Position numbers and translations under genes: made by a program
Part shown: one piece after another, positions 34,395 through 43,801 of the stretch
Layout: each line of letters opens with the position of its first letter
Numbering within the stretch: the stretch's first letter is position 1
DNA from: Thermomicrobium sp. 4228-Ro
Lineage (GTDB): Bacteria > Chloroflexota > Chloroflexia > Thermomicrobiales > Thermomicrobiaceae
Direction of reading: 5' to 3'
NCBI RefSeq assembly: GCF_026241205.1
Contig: NZ_JAPFQM010000006.1
Span: 682,001 to 746,000, forward strand
DNA length: 64,000 nt
Notes under the pieces: model-generated
The model's input: the letters and a program-made list of their open reading frames with translations, nothing else
Database searches by the model: none
What the model was told of the DNA's origin: nothing

Positions 34395-35923
34395 GCGTGA
34401 CCTCCCCCGGGAAACGTGTATGCCACCTGTGCCGACCGTGCACCGAGGACTGCATCCCGATAGGCCTGGTTGTCGAGCAACTGCTCGGCTGCTTCGGTGG
34501 AGAGCGTGAGCACCGGTTCAGCCGCGATGCCGATCAGAATGGTGACGAGTGCAAGGAGCACACTCGGGAGTACGAGCCTGAGCGAGTGCTTCGCCTGCAG
34601 TGAGCTCGACGGTGCGTGGCCCTCTTCTTTCCAGAAGGCCTCATTCCAAATCTTCAGCATAGAGAGGAGAGTGAGCAGGCTAACCACGATCGCGACTGCT
34701 ACTGCACAGTACGTTCCGGCAGCGAATCCGGCACGTATCACCAGGAGCTTTGCGAAGAAACCAGAGAGAGGTGGGATACCTGCCAGGGATAACGCAGGGA
34801 TCAAGAAAATCAGGCCGAGCCAGGGGTGTATCCGATCGAGGCCACCGAGATTAGCGAGTCGGCTGCTCCCACCCGTGCGTTCGACCAATCCACCGATCAG
34901 AAACAGGTTCGTCTTGACCACGATATGGTGGATTAGGTAGTAGACGCTACTGGATAGTCCGAGCGGCGTCAGCAAAGCGAGCCCGAAGATCATGTAACCG
35001 ATTTGACTCACGATGTGGAACGACAGGATGCGCCGCACCTCCTGCTGCGCGAGTGCACCGAGCACGCCGGTAACCATGGTCGAGGCGGCGCAGACGAGCA
35101 AGATCCGATGCGTCCAACCTGGGTCGTGGACGAAGAGGAGGGTGAAGACGCGGATCAAGGCATAGACGCCAACCTTGGTCAAGAGGCCAGCGAAGAGCGC
35201 CGACACCGGTACCGGCGGCGTGTGATAGGAGGCTGGTAGCCAGAAGAACAGCGGGAAGACCGCTGCCTTGATCCCGAACGCAACAGCGAACAGCATGGCG
35301 ATCACGGTGACGATTCCGGGATCGAGACGCGGGAGGACCACACTCAGATCGGCCAGATTGAGGGTTCCAGCGATGCCGTAGAGGATACCGGCAGCACTGA
35401 GGAAAAAGGTTGAAGCGAGGAGATTCAGCGAAACGTACTTGATACCACCTTCGACCTCACCCCGCTCGACGCCGAGGACGAGAAGCACGAAGGATGCCAT
35501 CAGCATGACTTCGAACCAGACATAGAGATTGAACAGATCTCCGGTGAGAAATGCTCCGTTCACGCCGACAAGGAGCACGAAGACGAGGGGGTAAAAACCA
35601 GCACGTTCTCGGTCGGGGTCCATCCAAGCGGTCGCGTAGACGACTGTTGCCCAGGAGACGAGCTGGGAGACGACCAGGAGCGCTGAACTGAACAGATCGG
35701 CGACGAGCACGATCCCATACGGAGGTGGCCAGCGACCGATGGCGATGACGCGGATTCCGTGTGTCCAGACATCGGCGAGCAGAACAGCTGCAGCGAGGAG
35801 GGTAAGTGTCGCACCGATGATGGCAATTCCGTGCGAGATCACTCGTCGCCGCTGCCGCACGGCGAACAGCACGAGAGTTGTCACGAGTGGGATGAGGAGA
35901 GGGAGGACGAGCGTCAGTCCCAT
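34391..35923 (-). CDS. mrpD: Na+/H+ antiporter subunit MrpD (NuoL/M/N-like)
   Basis: A 510-residue, about 14-helix antiporter-like subunit, homologous to complex I NuoM/N. Core features include FNLYVWFEVMLMASFVLL, a lysine-bearing FGIKAAVFPLFFWLPASYHTPP and the ALAGIPPLSGFFAKLLVI-like loop (SLAGIPPLSGFFAK). Proton transfer residues sit in these segments (family knowledge). Confidence 0.96.
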   Translation of the reverse strand: MGLTLVLPLLIPLVTTLVLFAVRQRRRVISHGIAIIGATLTLLAAAVLLADVWTHGIRVIAIGRWPPPYGIVLVADLFSSALLVVSQLVSWATVVYATAWMDPDRERAGFYPLVFVLLVGVNGAFLTGDLFNLYVWFEVMLMASFVLLVLGVERGEVEGGIKYVSLNLLASTFFLSAAGILYGIAGTLNLADLSVVLPRLDPGIVTVIAMLFAVAFGIKAAVFPLFFWLPASYHTPPVPVSALFAGLLTKVGVYALIRVFTLLFVHDPGWTHRILLVCAASTMVTGVLGALAQQEVRRILSFHIVSQIGYMIFGLALLTPLGLSSSVYYLIHHIVVKTNLFLIGGLVERTGGSSRLANLGGLDRIHPWLGLIFLIPALSLAGIPPLSGFFAKLLVIRAGFAAGTYCAVAVAIVVSLLTLLSMLKIWNEAFWKEEGHAPSSSLQAKHSLRLVLPSVLLALVTILIGIAAEPVLTLSTEAAEQLLDNQAYRDAVLGARSAQVAYTFPGGGHA

Positions 35924-35926
35924 AGA

Positions 35927-36352
35927 TCAGCCTTCCTCCCGGTTCGTCTCGCTCGCGACAACGGCTGGGATCATCGGTGCGTGAGCGGCTTCCGGCACCT
36001 CGCCCAGCCGGTCGGTGGTGATGAGTGCGTCCAGATCGTCAGTACTAAGTGCGCGATAGGTGCGGTAGACAAGCGCGACGGCAAAGACGAGCACCCCGAA
36101 GCTAATGACGATCGCGGTGAGGATGAGCGCCTGGGGAAGCGGATCGGCATACGGTGGTGAAACACTCGTGGCATCGGGTGGGACGAGCGGCGGGCGACCA
36201 CGGATCAAGCCGCCAGCAGTGAAAATCAGGAGATTCGTGCCGTTGCCGAGCAGGATCAAGCCTACTACGACCTTCACGATGCTCCGGCGCAGCAGAAGGT
36301 AGAGACCGCACCCATAGAGGAGACCGGCCATGAGTGCGAAGAGGATCTCCAT
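35927..36352 (-). CDS. mrpC: Na+/H+ antiporter subunit MrpC (NuoK-like)
   Basis: A 141-residue, three-helix NuoK homolog with GLILLGNGTNLLIF in helix 2 and ADPLPQALILTAIVISFG in helix 3. The C-terminal 30 residues are a hydrophilic tail. Three bases separate it from mrpD. Confidence 0.95.
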   Translation of the reverse strand: MEILFALMAGLLYGCGLYLLLRRSIVKVVVGLILLGNGTNLLIFTAGGLIRGRPPLVPPDATSVSPPYADPLPQALILTAIVISFGVLVFAVALVYRTYRALSTDDLDALITTDRLGEVPEAAHAPMIPAVVASETNREEG

Positions 36353-36359
36353 CGTACCC

Positions 36360-36782
36360 TCACTCCTTGGCGAACTCGAACAGCATCGTCAACGTGGCCC
36401 CGATCACTGCCAGGTACACGCCGATATCGAAGAGCACCGGAGAGCCCAGTTCCAGCGTGAGAGCCGTCGTGACCGGGATCTTCAACCACAAGCCGGTCAG
36501 GAACGGATCGCCGAGGAGGAGCGAAAGCAGTCCACTTGCCAAGGCGACAGCGATCCCGAGCGCGGTGAGCGTGAGCGGACGGATACGGAGCAGGCGTTTC
36601 GCCGTTGAGAGGTCGTACCCAAAGGTGAGCAGAGCGAATGCCGTCGCGGCGACGAGGCCGCCGCCAAAGCCACCGCCGGGTTCGTGGTGCCCACGCAGCA
36701 GCAAGAAGAGACTGAAGAGCAGGAGCAACGGGGAGATCCAGCGAACAGCGGTCCGCAGAATGATCGATGCCAGCGTGGTCAT
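36360..36782 (-). CDS. mrpB: Na+/H+ antiporter subunit MrpB
   Basis: A 140-residue, four-helix subunit with the family stretch [23 protein letters not shown]. Overlaps mrpA by 4 bases. Confidence 0.95.
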   Translation of the reverse strand: MTTLASIILRTAVRWISPLLLLFSLFLLLRGHHEPGGGFGGGLVAATAFALLTFGYDLSTAKRLLRIRPLTLTALGIAVALASGLLSLLLGDPFLTGLWLKIPVTTALTLELGSPVLFDIGVYLAVIGATLTMLFEFAKE

Positions 36783-39097
36783 GTGGTGCGTTCCCCTCTC
36801 CGGCGTAGCAGAGCAGCAACGCCGAGCGCCGCCAAGCCGAGAACCGTTATTTCGCCCAACGTATCCAACGCACGGAAATCGACCAGGATCACGTTGACGA
36901 CGTTCCGTCCGTGGGCTGCCGGGTAGGCTTCTTCGACGAAGAATGCGGAGATCCGCTCCGGGTACCGGAAGACGTGGGTCGCGAGTGCGAACCCTGCCAT
37001 CATGCAGCCGAATGCGGTAGCGAGGATGGCGTCGCGAACGCGCGACCGGGTCGACGAAAGACGAGCATAGCGTGGGAGTCGGTAGAAGGCGAAAACGAGG
37101 AGGACAACTGTCAGAGTATCGACCAGCACCTGGGTGATTGCCAGGTCAGGGGCACCGTACCGGGCATAAAGCAGCGCGAGACTGAAGCCGAGTGCGCCGA
37201 GAGCAGCGACGGCCGCAAGGCGCTCTGCGGCGCGTACGGCGACAAGGCTGCTCACGACGATGATGCCGACGAGGATCGCATCGATGACGTCGATAACGAG
37301 GAACGCTGGCAGGTCTGCAGGGACGGGAATCCGCGCGTGGAAGATGCTTGCCCCGACGAGTGCCAGAGCGGTGAGAATGACCGTGCTCACGTAGACCCGA
37401 AGGTAACCGTTCTGCAGATATCCTGTGACGAGCGTCGCGAAACGGTTCAGAACCAGCAAGGTGGCACCGTACCAGCGTTCTGTTCCCCAACGCCCGAGTC
37501 CCCGCGGTGATTCCTCGAGAGGAGTCGTCAAAGCGAGGCGATCGCCGAGACGAAGGATGCGGGGCCATACGAGGGCGATCGCTGCCGCGACGACCAGCAG
37601 CACGCTGCTCGCACCGAGCACTGGCGTGAAGCCGTGCCAGAGCGCGAGCTCGAATGACTCCTCGGATTTCGTGTGCAGGCTGGCTGTGACGGCTTGGATC
37701 AGGCGAACGAGGCGCGAGACGACGACACCGCTCAGCAGTGCGGTGCTCGCGAGAAGCAACGGGCCGGCGAGGAGCGTCCAGTTTACCCCGTGCGGGTCGT
37801 GCAGCTGTTCGGAGCGGGTGAGGATCGGTCGCAGCAGGAGCCAGGCGACTGCAGCATGTCCGGTGAAGCTGAACAACAGAACGATGAAAACGAGTACGCT
37901 CGTATCGTGAAATCCAGCTTCGAGTGCTGCTTCCTTCGCGACGTAACTCAGGGTCGGTGGGAGTCCGGCGGCAGCCAGGACGACGAGCCCGGTGGCGATG
38001 GCCAGCGTGTGGCTCGTGTGCCAGAGACTGCCGATTCGATCCAGATTTCGCGAGCCGGTGGCGTGCTCGATCGCCCCGGTGACGAGGAAGGCGCCGCCCT
38101 TGTACAGAGCATGAGCGAGGAGGAACAGAGCGAACGGCTTGGCTCCCGCCGAGCCGAGTCCGAGCAAGAGCACGAGCGTTCCCAGCGCGCTGACGGTACT
38201 GTAGGCGAGGAGTCGCTTGAGGTCGCGTTGGGGTACGGCCAAGAGCACACCGAGCAGGGCGGTTGTGCTCCCGAGCGTGACCAGGGCAGGTTCCCACCAA
38301 GGGTGAGTACCGAAGAGCGGGCTCATGCGCGCGAGCAGGTACACCCCGGCTTTGACCATCGTCGCCGAGTGGAGATAGGCACTGACCGGCGTCGGTGCTT
38401 CCATGGCATTGGGGAGCCAGAAATGAAAGGGGACCTGCGCGGACTTGGTCGCAGCACCGAGAAGCACGAGGATGAAAGCTGCCGTAAAGATCGGTTCGTC
38501 CTTCGCCCCCTGGAGCGTGACGAGGAGTTCGCTCAGGCGAAAGGTAGAGGCCTGGAGAGCGAGGAGCAGGAGCCCAGCGAGGAGCGCCAACCCGCCCGCA
38601 CCGGTGACGACGAGGGCCTGCTGGGCACTGGCGCGGGCACGTGGTCGCTCGCTCGCGAAACCGATCAGGAAGAACGAGGCGATGCCGGTGAGTTCCCAGA
38701 ACACGAAGAGCACCAGGATGTCGTCAGCGAGTACCACTGCGAGCATCGCCAGCTCGAACAGGAGCAGTACGATCCAGAAACGCACGAGGCGTGGATGATC
38801 TTCGAGATAGCCGACGGTATACAGCGCCACGAGCGCTCCGATACCGGTGATAAGTAGTGCGAACAGCGCACCGAGACCGTCGAGCCGAAACGCCAGCGAG
38901 CTGCCGAGCGTCGGAAGCCAGGGTAGGACTTCGATGCGGGGGGCGTCCTGCGAAAGCTCCGGAGTGTGGGCAGCGAACCAGACGAAAAGCAGGAAGGAAA
39001 TCGACGCGACGAGATAGCCGAAGCGCCGCCGGAGGTACGGAACAGTGATCGGTGCAAGAACGATCAGGAGAGCGAGCGCTGCGAGGCCGAACAGCAT
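36779..39097 (-). CDS. mrpA: Na+/H+ antiporter subunit MrpA (NuoL-like, with MrpB-like C-terminal part)
   Basis: A 772-residue giant subunit, first of seven. The N-terminal two thirds is NuoL-like ([55 protein letters not shown], read in parts), and the C-terminal third resembles MbhE/MrpB-type helices ([25 protein letters not shown]). The complete A-G order supports a working Na+/H+ antiporter for pH or sodium homeostasis driven by proton motive force. GGAG precedes the ATG. Confidence 0.96.
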   Translation of the reverse strand: MLFGLAALALLIVLAPITVPYLRRRFGYLVASISFLLFVWFAAHTPELSQDAPRIEVLPWLPTLGSSLAFRLDGLGALFALLITGIGALVALYTVGYLEDHPRLVRFWIVLLLFELAMLAVVLADDILVLFVFWELTGIASFFLIGFASERPRARASAQQALVVTGAGGLALLAGLLLLALQASTFRLSELLVTLQGAKDEPIFTAAFILVLLGAATKSAQVPFHFWLPNAMEAPTPVSAYLHSATMVKAGVYLLARMSPLFGTHPWWEPALVTLGSTTALLGVLLAVPQRDLKRLLAYSTVSALGTLVLLLGLGSAGAKPFALFLLAHALYKGGAFLVTGAIEHATGSRNLDRIGSLWHTSHTLAIATGLVVLAAAGLPPTLSYVAKEAALEAGFHDTSVLVFIVLLFSFTGHAAVAWLLLRPILTRSEQLHDPHGVNWTLLAGPLLLASTALLSGVVVSRLVRLIQAVTASLHTKSEESFELALWHGFTPVLGASSVLLVVAAAIALVWPRILRLGDRLALTTPLEESPRGLGRWGTERWYGATLLVLNRFATLVTGYLQNGYLRVYVSTVILTALALVGASIFHARIPVPADLPAFLVIDVIDAILVGIIVVSSLVAVRAAERLAAVAALGALGFSLALLYARYGAPDLAITQVLVDTLTVVLLVFAFYRLPRYARLSSTRSRVRDAILATAFGCMMAGFALATHVFRYPERISAFFVEEAYPAAHGRNVVNVILVDFRALDTLGEITVLGLAALGVAALLRRRGERTT

Positions 39098-39352
39098 CGC
39101 GACTCCGTCCGCTCGATTTCGTACGCTCGTGCTGTGGGGGCGGCGGCACAGTCAGCTCTCGGTGGAACCCCCGCGGGACGGCCGGCACGCAAACCGGTCG
39201 CCTCGCGGAGTTTCCAGGAACGAGACGCCGCAGGCGCGGCTCCGTGCAGTGTAGCCTACCGATACCGAATCCGACAAGACACCACCGGGCACAGCACCGA
39301 GTTGGGTACACTGCTGCTCTGGAGCGAGGGCCGAGTGGAAGGAGTAACACCC

Positions 39353-40120
39353 GTGCTCCGACAGATCGATCACCTCGTGGTGTTGTTTCCGGGGCTCGAG
39401 GAGGCAGTGACCTTAGCGGAGCATGCCGGTTTTACGGTCGTCCGCGGTGGGGAGCATCCGACGGGAACGCACAATGCGCTGGTCGGGTTCGCTGATGGTT
39501 CCTATCTGGAACTGCTCGCCTTCCGCGAGGCGAACCCGGATCACCGCTGGTACCGGTTCGTCGCGCCGGGTGGTGGCATCATCGATCTGTGTCTCCTGGT
39601 CGACGGCCTCGACGCGGAAGTGCGCCGGCTCGCCGAGCGCGGCCTGGCCTACCAGGTGAGCGAGGGGAGCCGCCGGAGGCCCGATGGCGTCGTGATCGCC
39701 TGGAAGAACGCGACGCCTGCGAAGGAACTGACTGGCGTCCTCCCGTTCTTGATCGAAGACGTGACGCCACGGAGCGAGCGGGTGCCGCATGGGCGCTTCG
39801 CAGAACATGCCAATGGTGCTCGTGGCCTCGCCGAGGTGCTGATTGCGGTCGCGGAACTTCCCACTGCGGTCGACCTCTGGCGTGCCTTGACTGGAAGTAT
39901 CGGTAGCGAGGAAATCGATCCGAGCCTCGGGATACCGGTGCATCGCTTCGTCGTGGGGCCGCATCGTGTCCTGCTCACCGAGGCTGGAACCCATCCGCTC
40001 GTAGCCGAGCGGCTCGGGCGACTCGGGCCGGGGCCGGTGCTGGCGCGGCTCTGGGCCTGGACAGAGCACGACGTGCAGCTCGGCGCTGCCCGCCTGCAGC
40101 TCCGTCGCTTCGACGGTTAG
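39353..40120 (+). CDS. glyoxalase-like domain protein (PF13468-type)
   Basis: A 255-residue protein with a VOC-like core: QIDHLVVLFPGLEEAVTLAEHAGFTVVRGGEHPTGTHNALVGFADGSYLELLAF, read as first module, and a second half with IPVHRFVVGPHRVLLTEAG. The H...GTHN/DGSYLEL pattern is the glyoxalase-3-like family. GTG 39353 chosen because GGAAGGAG lies 9 bases upstream; further upstream the frame overlaps the mrpA promoter region. Function not assignable. Its 3' end overlaps the LOG gene by 4 bases. Confidence 0.8.
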   Translation: MLRQIDHLVVLFPGLEEAVTLAEHAGFTVVRGGEHPTGTHNALVGFADGSYLELLAFREANPDHRWYRFVAPGGGIIDLCLLVDGLDAEVRRLAERGLAYQVSEGSRRRPDGVVIAWKNATPAKELTGVLPFLIEDVTPRSERVPHGRFAEHANGARGLAEVLIAVAELPTAVDLWRALTGSIGSEEIDPSLGIPVHRFVVGPHRVLLTEAGTHPLVAERLGRLGPGPVLARLWAWTEHDVQLGAARLQLRRFDG

Positions 40121-40722
40121 CGTTCCTCGCGTCCCATCCAGCGTGGGATGGCGACCGGTGGTCGGTAGGTCAGGACGGCTTCGACAGCTTCCTCCGGGTC
40201 ATCCGTCACGGCGAGCAGTCCGGCATGTTCCGGGGCGATGAATCCCTCCTCGACAGCGTGCCGGAGGCTCGCGAGAAGGTGTCGATAGTAGTCGCCGGAG
40301 TTCAACAGCACGACGGGCTTGCTGTGAATCCCGAGCTGAGCCCAGGTGACGATCTCGAAGAGCTCGTCGAGCGTCCCGAAGCCACCGGGCAGTGCGATGA
40401 ACCCGTCGGCGAGGTCCGACATGAGGGCCTTCCGCTCGTGCATGGTGCGGACGACGTGCAGTCGCGTGAGGTTCGGGTGCGCGAACTCGCGCGCCATCAG
40501 CACTTCCGGAATGACACCGATCACCTCAGCGCCCGCGCGCAATGCGGCATCGGCGACGACCCCCATCAGCCCGATACTGCCACCGCCGTAGACGATCCCG
40601 ATACCGCGTTCGGCCAGCAGTCCAGCGACACGTGCCGCGTGGCTCCGGTAAATCGGCCGGTTGCCGAGCCGTGACCCACAGAAAATACAGACGCGCTCGA
40701 TCGGCGTGCGACGATCCGCCAT
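40117..40722 (-). CDS. LOG family protein (TIGR00730; nucleotide 5'-monophosphate phosphoribohydrolase-like)
   Basis: A 201-residue Rossmann protein. IERVCIFCGSRLGNRPIY starts the domain, YGGGSIGLMG and MHERKALM follow, and PGGFGTLDELFEIVTWAQLG is the catalytic PGGxGTxxE motif. Members cleave the N-glycosidic bond of nucleoside monophosphates; many were once misnamed lysine decarboxylases. Confidence 0.92.
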   Translation of the reverse strand: MADRRTPIERVCIFCGSRLGNRPIYRSHAARVAGLLAERGIGIVYGGGSIGLMGVVADAALRAGAEVIGVIPEVLMAREFAHPNLTRLHVVRTMHERKALMSDLADGFIALPGGFGTLDELFEIVTWAQLGIHSKPVVLLNSGDYYRHLLASLRHAVEEGFIAPEHAGLLAVTDDPEEAVEAVLTYRPPVAIPRWMGREER

Positions 40723-40841
40723 GGAGAGTTCCGCCTTCCATCGACTGCGGGGCAGGAAACCCCGGCCCGCTGAGTGTACCTTGCGATGCCGATGCGCGGA
40801 AAGGCGTGGTAGACTGCCGTGGAAGCGATCGGAGTGGGCCG

Positions 40842-41153
40842 GTGCGTGTCGTCGATCCGATCCTCGACCGGGCAGGTCTCGAACGGAAGCTCGCGACGAC
40901 CCCGTACCATGTGGATCGGGAGCGAGCGCACATCTGGATCATCGATCCGGACGTCTGTCTGCAGTGCGAGCGGCAGCAGTGTATCGTCTGCTGCCCAGCT
41001 GCCTGTTACACACCCTTGCCGGACGGGCGAGTGAAGTTCTCCTACGAAGGCTGCGTCGAGTGCGGCACCTGCCGGATCGTCTGTTACGAGTTCCGCAACA
41101 TCGCCTGGACGTATCCGCGCGGCGGCTTCGGTGTCCAGTATCGGTATGGGTAG
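40842..41153 (+). CDS. fixX: FixX-like ferredoxin, orphan
   Basis: A 103-residue ferredoxin. Two cysteine groups are seen: CLQCERQQCIVCC (about residues 39-51) and CVECGTCRIVC (about 72-82), matching the FixX/ETF-quinone oxidoreductase-associated ferredoxin layout with IIDPDVCLQC and CYEFRN. The GTG at 40842 has GGAGTGGG before it. No fixA, fixB or fixC lies nearby, so its partner is elsewhere, or it pairs with the ferredoxin-NADP reductase at 9232. Confidence 0.8.
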   Translation: MRVVDPILDRAGLERKLATTPYHVDRERAHIWIIDPDVCLQCERQQCIVCCPAACYTPLPDGRVKFSYEGCVECGTCRIVCYEFRNIAWTYPRGGFGVQYRYG

Positions 41154-41163
41154 CTGCCCCTCG

Positions 41164-41787
41164 CTACTGGAGCGCCAATGCTGCGTGCTCTGCCGCTCCG
41201 GAACTCGTACCGCGATCCGATGAGAGAGATCGCAGCACACGGCGGAGCTGTTCTTCCTGCGGCGCGCCGATGCCCGTGAAGATCACGTGGCCGCCCGAGT
41301 CGAAGACGATGAGTTGGTCGAGGCCCCGGGCGCCGAGACGTCTCGCTGCTGTGCCGTTCGCATCGAGCGCATACCGCAGCGTGCCAGGTGGGATGCCAGC
41401 TCGCCGAAGAAATTCCTCCATCATCGCTGGTGAATCGGTCGGGTCAACGGACAGAAGAACGAACCGTACAGTCGAAAACTCCGGAGCGAGCGTCGCGAGC
41501 ACCTGGGCACCGGGAACGCAGGAGGGGCACCAGCTGGCTACGGTGTAGAGAACGACCGGACCGCTGCTGGGTCCACCGATCTCAAGCGTGCTTCTTCCGT
41601 CGTCGAGCGTGAGGGTCACGAGCGGAGCTGACGAAAGCGATGCCGTGCCGGGTAACGCAGCGGGCGCGCGGCCTCGAAACAGGAGAACGACGACGGTACC
41701 GAGTAGAACGAGCGTGAGCACGAACCCGAGGAGCACGGTTCGTTGCCCACGCGACCGGGGCGTGCGTCGCGTCGTCCGGGTGCTCAT
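41164..41787 (-). CDS. membrane-anchored thioredoxin/TlpA-like protein
   Basis: A 207-residue protein with an N-terminal helix (about residues 17-37) and a thioredoxin-fold domain holding the redox motif WCPSC (in VASWCPSCVPGAQVLATL). RLGARGLDQLIVFDSGGHVIFTGIG follows the typical TlpA pattern. The start at 41787 overlaps the upstream lipoprotein stop by 4 bases. Extracytoplasmic thiol:disulfide exchange is likely; the substrate is unknown. Last gene of the four-gene cysteine-rich operon. Confidence 0.85.
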   Translation of the reverse strand: MSTRTTRRTPRSRGQRTVLLGFVLTLVLLGTVVVLLFRGRAPAALPGTASLSSAPLVTLTLDDGRSTLEIGGPSSGPVVLYTVASWCPSCVPGAQVLATLAPEFSTVRFVLLSVDPTDSPAMMEEFLRRAGIPPGTLRYALDANGTAARRLGARGLDQLIVFDSGGHVIFTGIGAPQEEQLRRVLRSLSSDRGTSSGAAEHAALALQ

Positions 41788-42476
41788 CGTGTGCGGATCC
41801 TTCCTGCCCTCTCCGAACAGCAGCCGGATGCTGGCCCTGGCGGTGACGGGATCGCTGGAGAGCGACCGGTGAGCAACGGTACCCATCGCTCCTGGTTCAC
41901 GAGCGCACTACCGCGGTAGGTCACGGCGCCATTCGGATCGAGGACGAGCAGCTGATCGACGGTCGCGAGTTCCAGTTCGCGCGCGAGCTTGCCGTCCGGG
42001 TCGACGACCCAGACGAGATGTTCGACACCGAGAGCGTTTTGCAGCTCGAGGAGACCGCTCTCGTCCTGTCCCGGTGCGAGATCGAGCACGAGCGCGAGGA
42101 CGTCCGGCCGCTGCTGAGCGACCGACTCGAGTGACCGAATCGCGGGAACGCACGAAACGCATCCTCGTGAGCTGATCGCCAAGACGGCGAGCGTGCGTCC
42201 CCGAAACGCCGTCAGGTCGAGCATGTCCGCAGTGACGACCGAACCGACTCGCGGGACCGTCGTGGCGCGGGCAGGCGAGCCCGGGAATCGATCAGGAGAT
42301 GGGGACGCGAGAGGTGGGTTCGGAGTCGATCGCCTCGCTCGTGCGGGAGTCGTGTCCGGCGGTCGTTGGGCCGTCCGCTCACGATTCGACTGGCAGGCAG
42401 AGACCAGGGCGAACAGAACCGAGACGAGGATCACGACGAGTTTCCGATCGGCTCGGGTTTTCCGGATGTTCGCCAT
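41784..42476 (-). CDS. thioredoxin-like lipoprotein
   Basis: A 230-residue protein with a signal peptide ending in the lipobox LVSAC (Cys about 28), a long Pro/Ser/Arg linker, and a thioredoxin-fold domain with the motif RGCVSCVPAIRSLE (Cys-x2-Cys) and VVDPDGKLARELELATVDQLLVLDPNG. It is like its downstream neighbour but less typical. The active-site pair is VSC preceded by GC, so the CxxC is CVSC. Probably extracytoplasmic. Confidence 0.8.
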   Translation of the reverse strand: MANIRKTRADRKLVVILVSVLFALVSACQSNRERTAQRPPDTTPARARRSTPNPPLASPSPDRFPGSPARATTVPRVGSVVTADMLDLTAFRGRTLAVLAISSRGCVSCVPAIRSLESVAQQRPDVLALVLDLAPGQDESGLLELQNALGVEHLVWVVDPDGKLARELELATVDQLLVLDPNGAVTYRGSALVNQERWVPLLTGRSPAIPSPPGPASGCCSERAGRIRTR

Positions 42477-42512
42477 GTCGACCCCTCATTCCCGGCGAGA
42501 CCGCAGCGTGGC

Positions 42513-42782
42513 CTACCGTTCGGCTGAGCGGCTCTCGAGCAGCGATGCACGCTGCAGGCGAGAGGAACAGCACGGTTCCAGCTTTCCGCGTGCTGAGCGA
42601 TGCCGGCGCAGCAGCATCACGAGTCGCGTGCCTCCGAGCGCAACCGCTGTGAGACCAGTGACGAGCACGGATGTCGGAACCGAGCGCGAGAGGCTGAGGC
42701 CGACGAACGCGAGGACTGGCCAGCTGCACGGGCAGGCCAAGGTCAGGATCGTGAAGAGAGCAATCTTTCGGACAGTACCCAT
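42513..42782 (-). CDS. small two-helix membrane protein with Cys-Pro-Cys motif
   Basis: An 89-residue protein with two helices. Helix 1 carries C17-P18-C19, the same CPC motif that metal-transporting P-type ATPases use in the membrane, followed by SWP. A CC pair lies near residue 71 and the C-terminus is basic. No named family recognised; the closest look-alikes are the small mercury-handling proteins MerE/MerF. Part of the MerT-like operon. Confidence 0.65.
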   Translation of the reverse strand: MGTVRKIALFTILTLACPCSWPVLAFVGLSLSRSVPTSVLVTGLTAVALGGTRLVMLLRRHRSARGKLEPCCSSRLQRASLLESRSAER

Positions 42783-42823
42783 CGCAGACCTTCCGACTCG
42801 GCGATCCAGAAACCGAGTAGGGC

Positions 42824-43381
42824 CTAGGGTCCACCCTCGCTCGCGGAGACGTGGGAGTGGTGCCCTGCCAGCAGTGCTGCCTCTGCGCTGGACGTTGCGC
42901 AGCAGGCCGCCTGAGCGGACCGCTGCCAGCGATGCAGGAGAGCCAGAAGCAGTCGAACCACGAGTGCACCCGTAAAGGCAACGAAAAGGGCTTGCTGCCG
43001 ATGGATGAAGAGCCAGTTCAGCGGTGGAGCGGTCCACAGGGCGGTGGGTTGCCACTCCCGAACCGTCCGCAAGAGGGCGAGGCAGAGAGCGAGTCCGGCC
43101 AGGGCAACGTCCAGGATTCGTGACCACGTATCCCGGGCGACGATTCCGGCGAGAGTGAGCAGCACGGCGATCGCAGCCAGAAAGACGTGTTCGAACCGGC
43201 TGAGATACGTGAAGGCAGCGGTGCCGCCGAGCGTTGCCAGCGCGAGCGCGAGCCACTGGATGACGAGCCAACTGCAGCAGGCTATGGCGGTCACAGCCAG
43301 GGCCCCGACCGTTGCGAGACTCTCGAGGACAGTACTGACCGGCTTCGCTGGTCGCGCTGTTCCCGCAGTGATTTCGTCCAT
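42824..43381 (-). CDS. MerT-like membrane protein with in-helix Cys-Cys pair
   Basis: A 185-residue membrane protein with four or five helices. C35-C36 in the first helix, followed by LGGTAAF and an LSRFEHVFL segment, resemble MerT, which imports Hg2+ through a vicinal cysteine pair. The C-terminal tail holds another CC (AACCATSS) and histidines (AGHHSHVSA). It is first in the operon. Mercury is not proven; no MerA, MerP or MerR is visible nearby. Confidence 0.65.
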   Translation of the reverse strand: MDEITAGTARPAKPVSTVLESLATVGALAVTAIACCSWLVIQWLALALATLGGTAAFTYLSRFEHVFLAAIAVLLTLAGIVARDTWSRILDVALAGLALCLALLRTVREWQPTALWTAPPLNWLFIHRQQALFVAFTGALVVRLLLALLHRWQRSAQAACCATSSAEAALLAGHHSHVSASEGGP

Positions 43382-43424
43382 CGCTGATTCCGCCTTTCGA
43401 GGTGCCCAGGCCGGCCCTGGGCAC

Positions 43425-43454
43425 AGTGTAACGCATACGCAATTCCGTATGCAA
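43425..43454 (-). promoter_or_regulatory. Promoter with dyad, MerR-like layout
   Basis: Minus strand: -35 TTGCAT (complement of 43449-43454), then 18 bases, then -10 TACACT (complement of 43425-43430). The inverted repeat GCATACG-CAATTC-CGTATGC (43433-43452) sits between and slightly over the two boxes, as in MerR-type promoters. It is about 45 bases upstream of the MerT-like start codon at 43381. Confidence 0.5.
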
Positions 43455-43801
43455 CAGGTTCATTTTTTACTAGCGAAGGAAAAATGGCTCGACCCTCGTA
43501 TACTTCGGCTCGGCTCCGTCGCTGTGGCTGGCTCGCGCGCTGGCGGATCTGGTCGAGGTGTCCCGCGTTCTACCCGATCCCCGATGCCGATTCTCGGCTC
43601 GCGCGAGACGCTCGGCAGGTTCGAGCGTGCTCGCGGATTCGCATCGGTGCAACGCAGAACGCGTCGCTCGGTGGCTTCTCCTGGCGAGAGACAGCAGGGT
43701 CGTCCGTGGCCGCGCCAGGTCACGGAAACGTCTAGACTTTTCCCGGGCGTCGTCTCGCCTCCAGCGTACTCGTTGCAGGGCAGCATGAAAGGAGACGCCC
43801 C
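43455..43801. other. Gene-free interval with weak coding-like traces
   Basis: About 350 bases between the promoter above and the [2Fe-2S] protein. Several short frames on the plus strand look vaguely like ArsR-type regulator fragments but none is continuous or convincing. AAAGGAGA near 43790 is the ribosome site for the gene at 43802. A TAGACT box (43732-43737 region) could be a -10. Confidence 0.4.

Noticed and set aside
43449-43801. Possible degenerate ArsR-type regulator on the plus strand
   Set aside because: Short stretches resemble ArsR segments (LDPRILRL, ALADLVEVSRV) but in different frames with no continuous domain and no cysteine metal site, so it could be chance.
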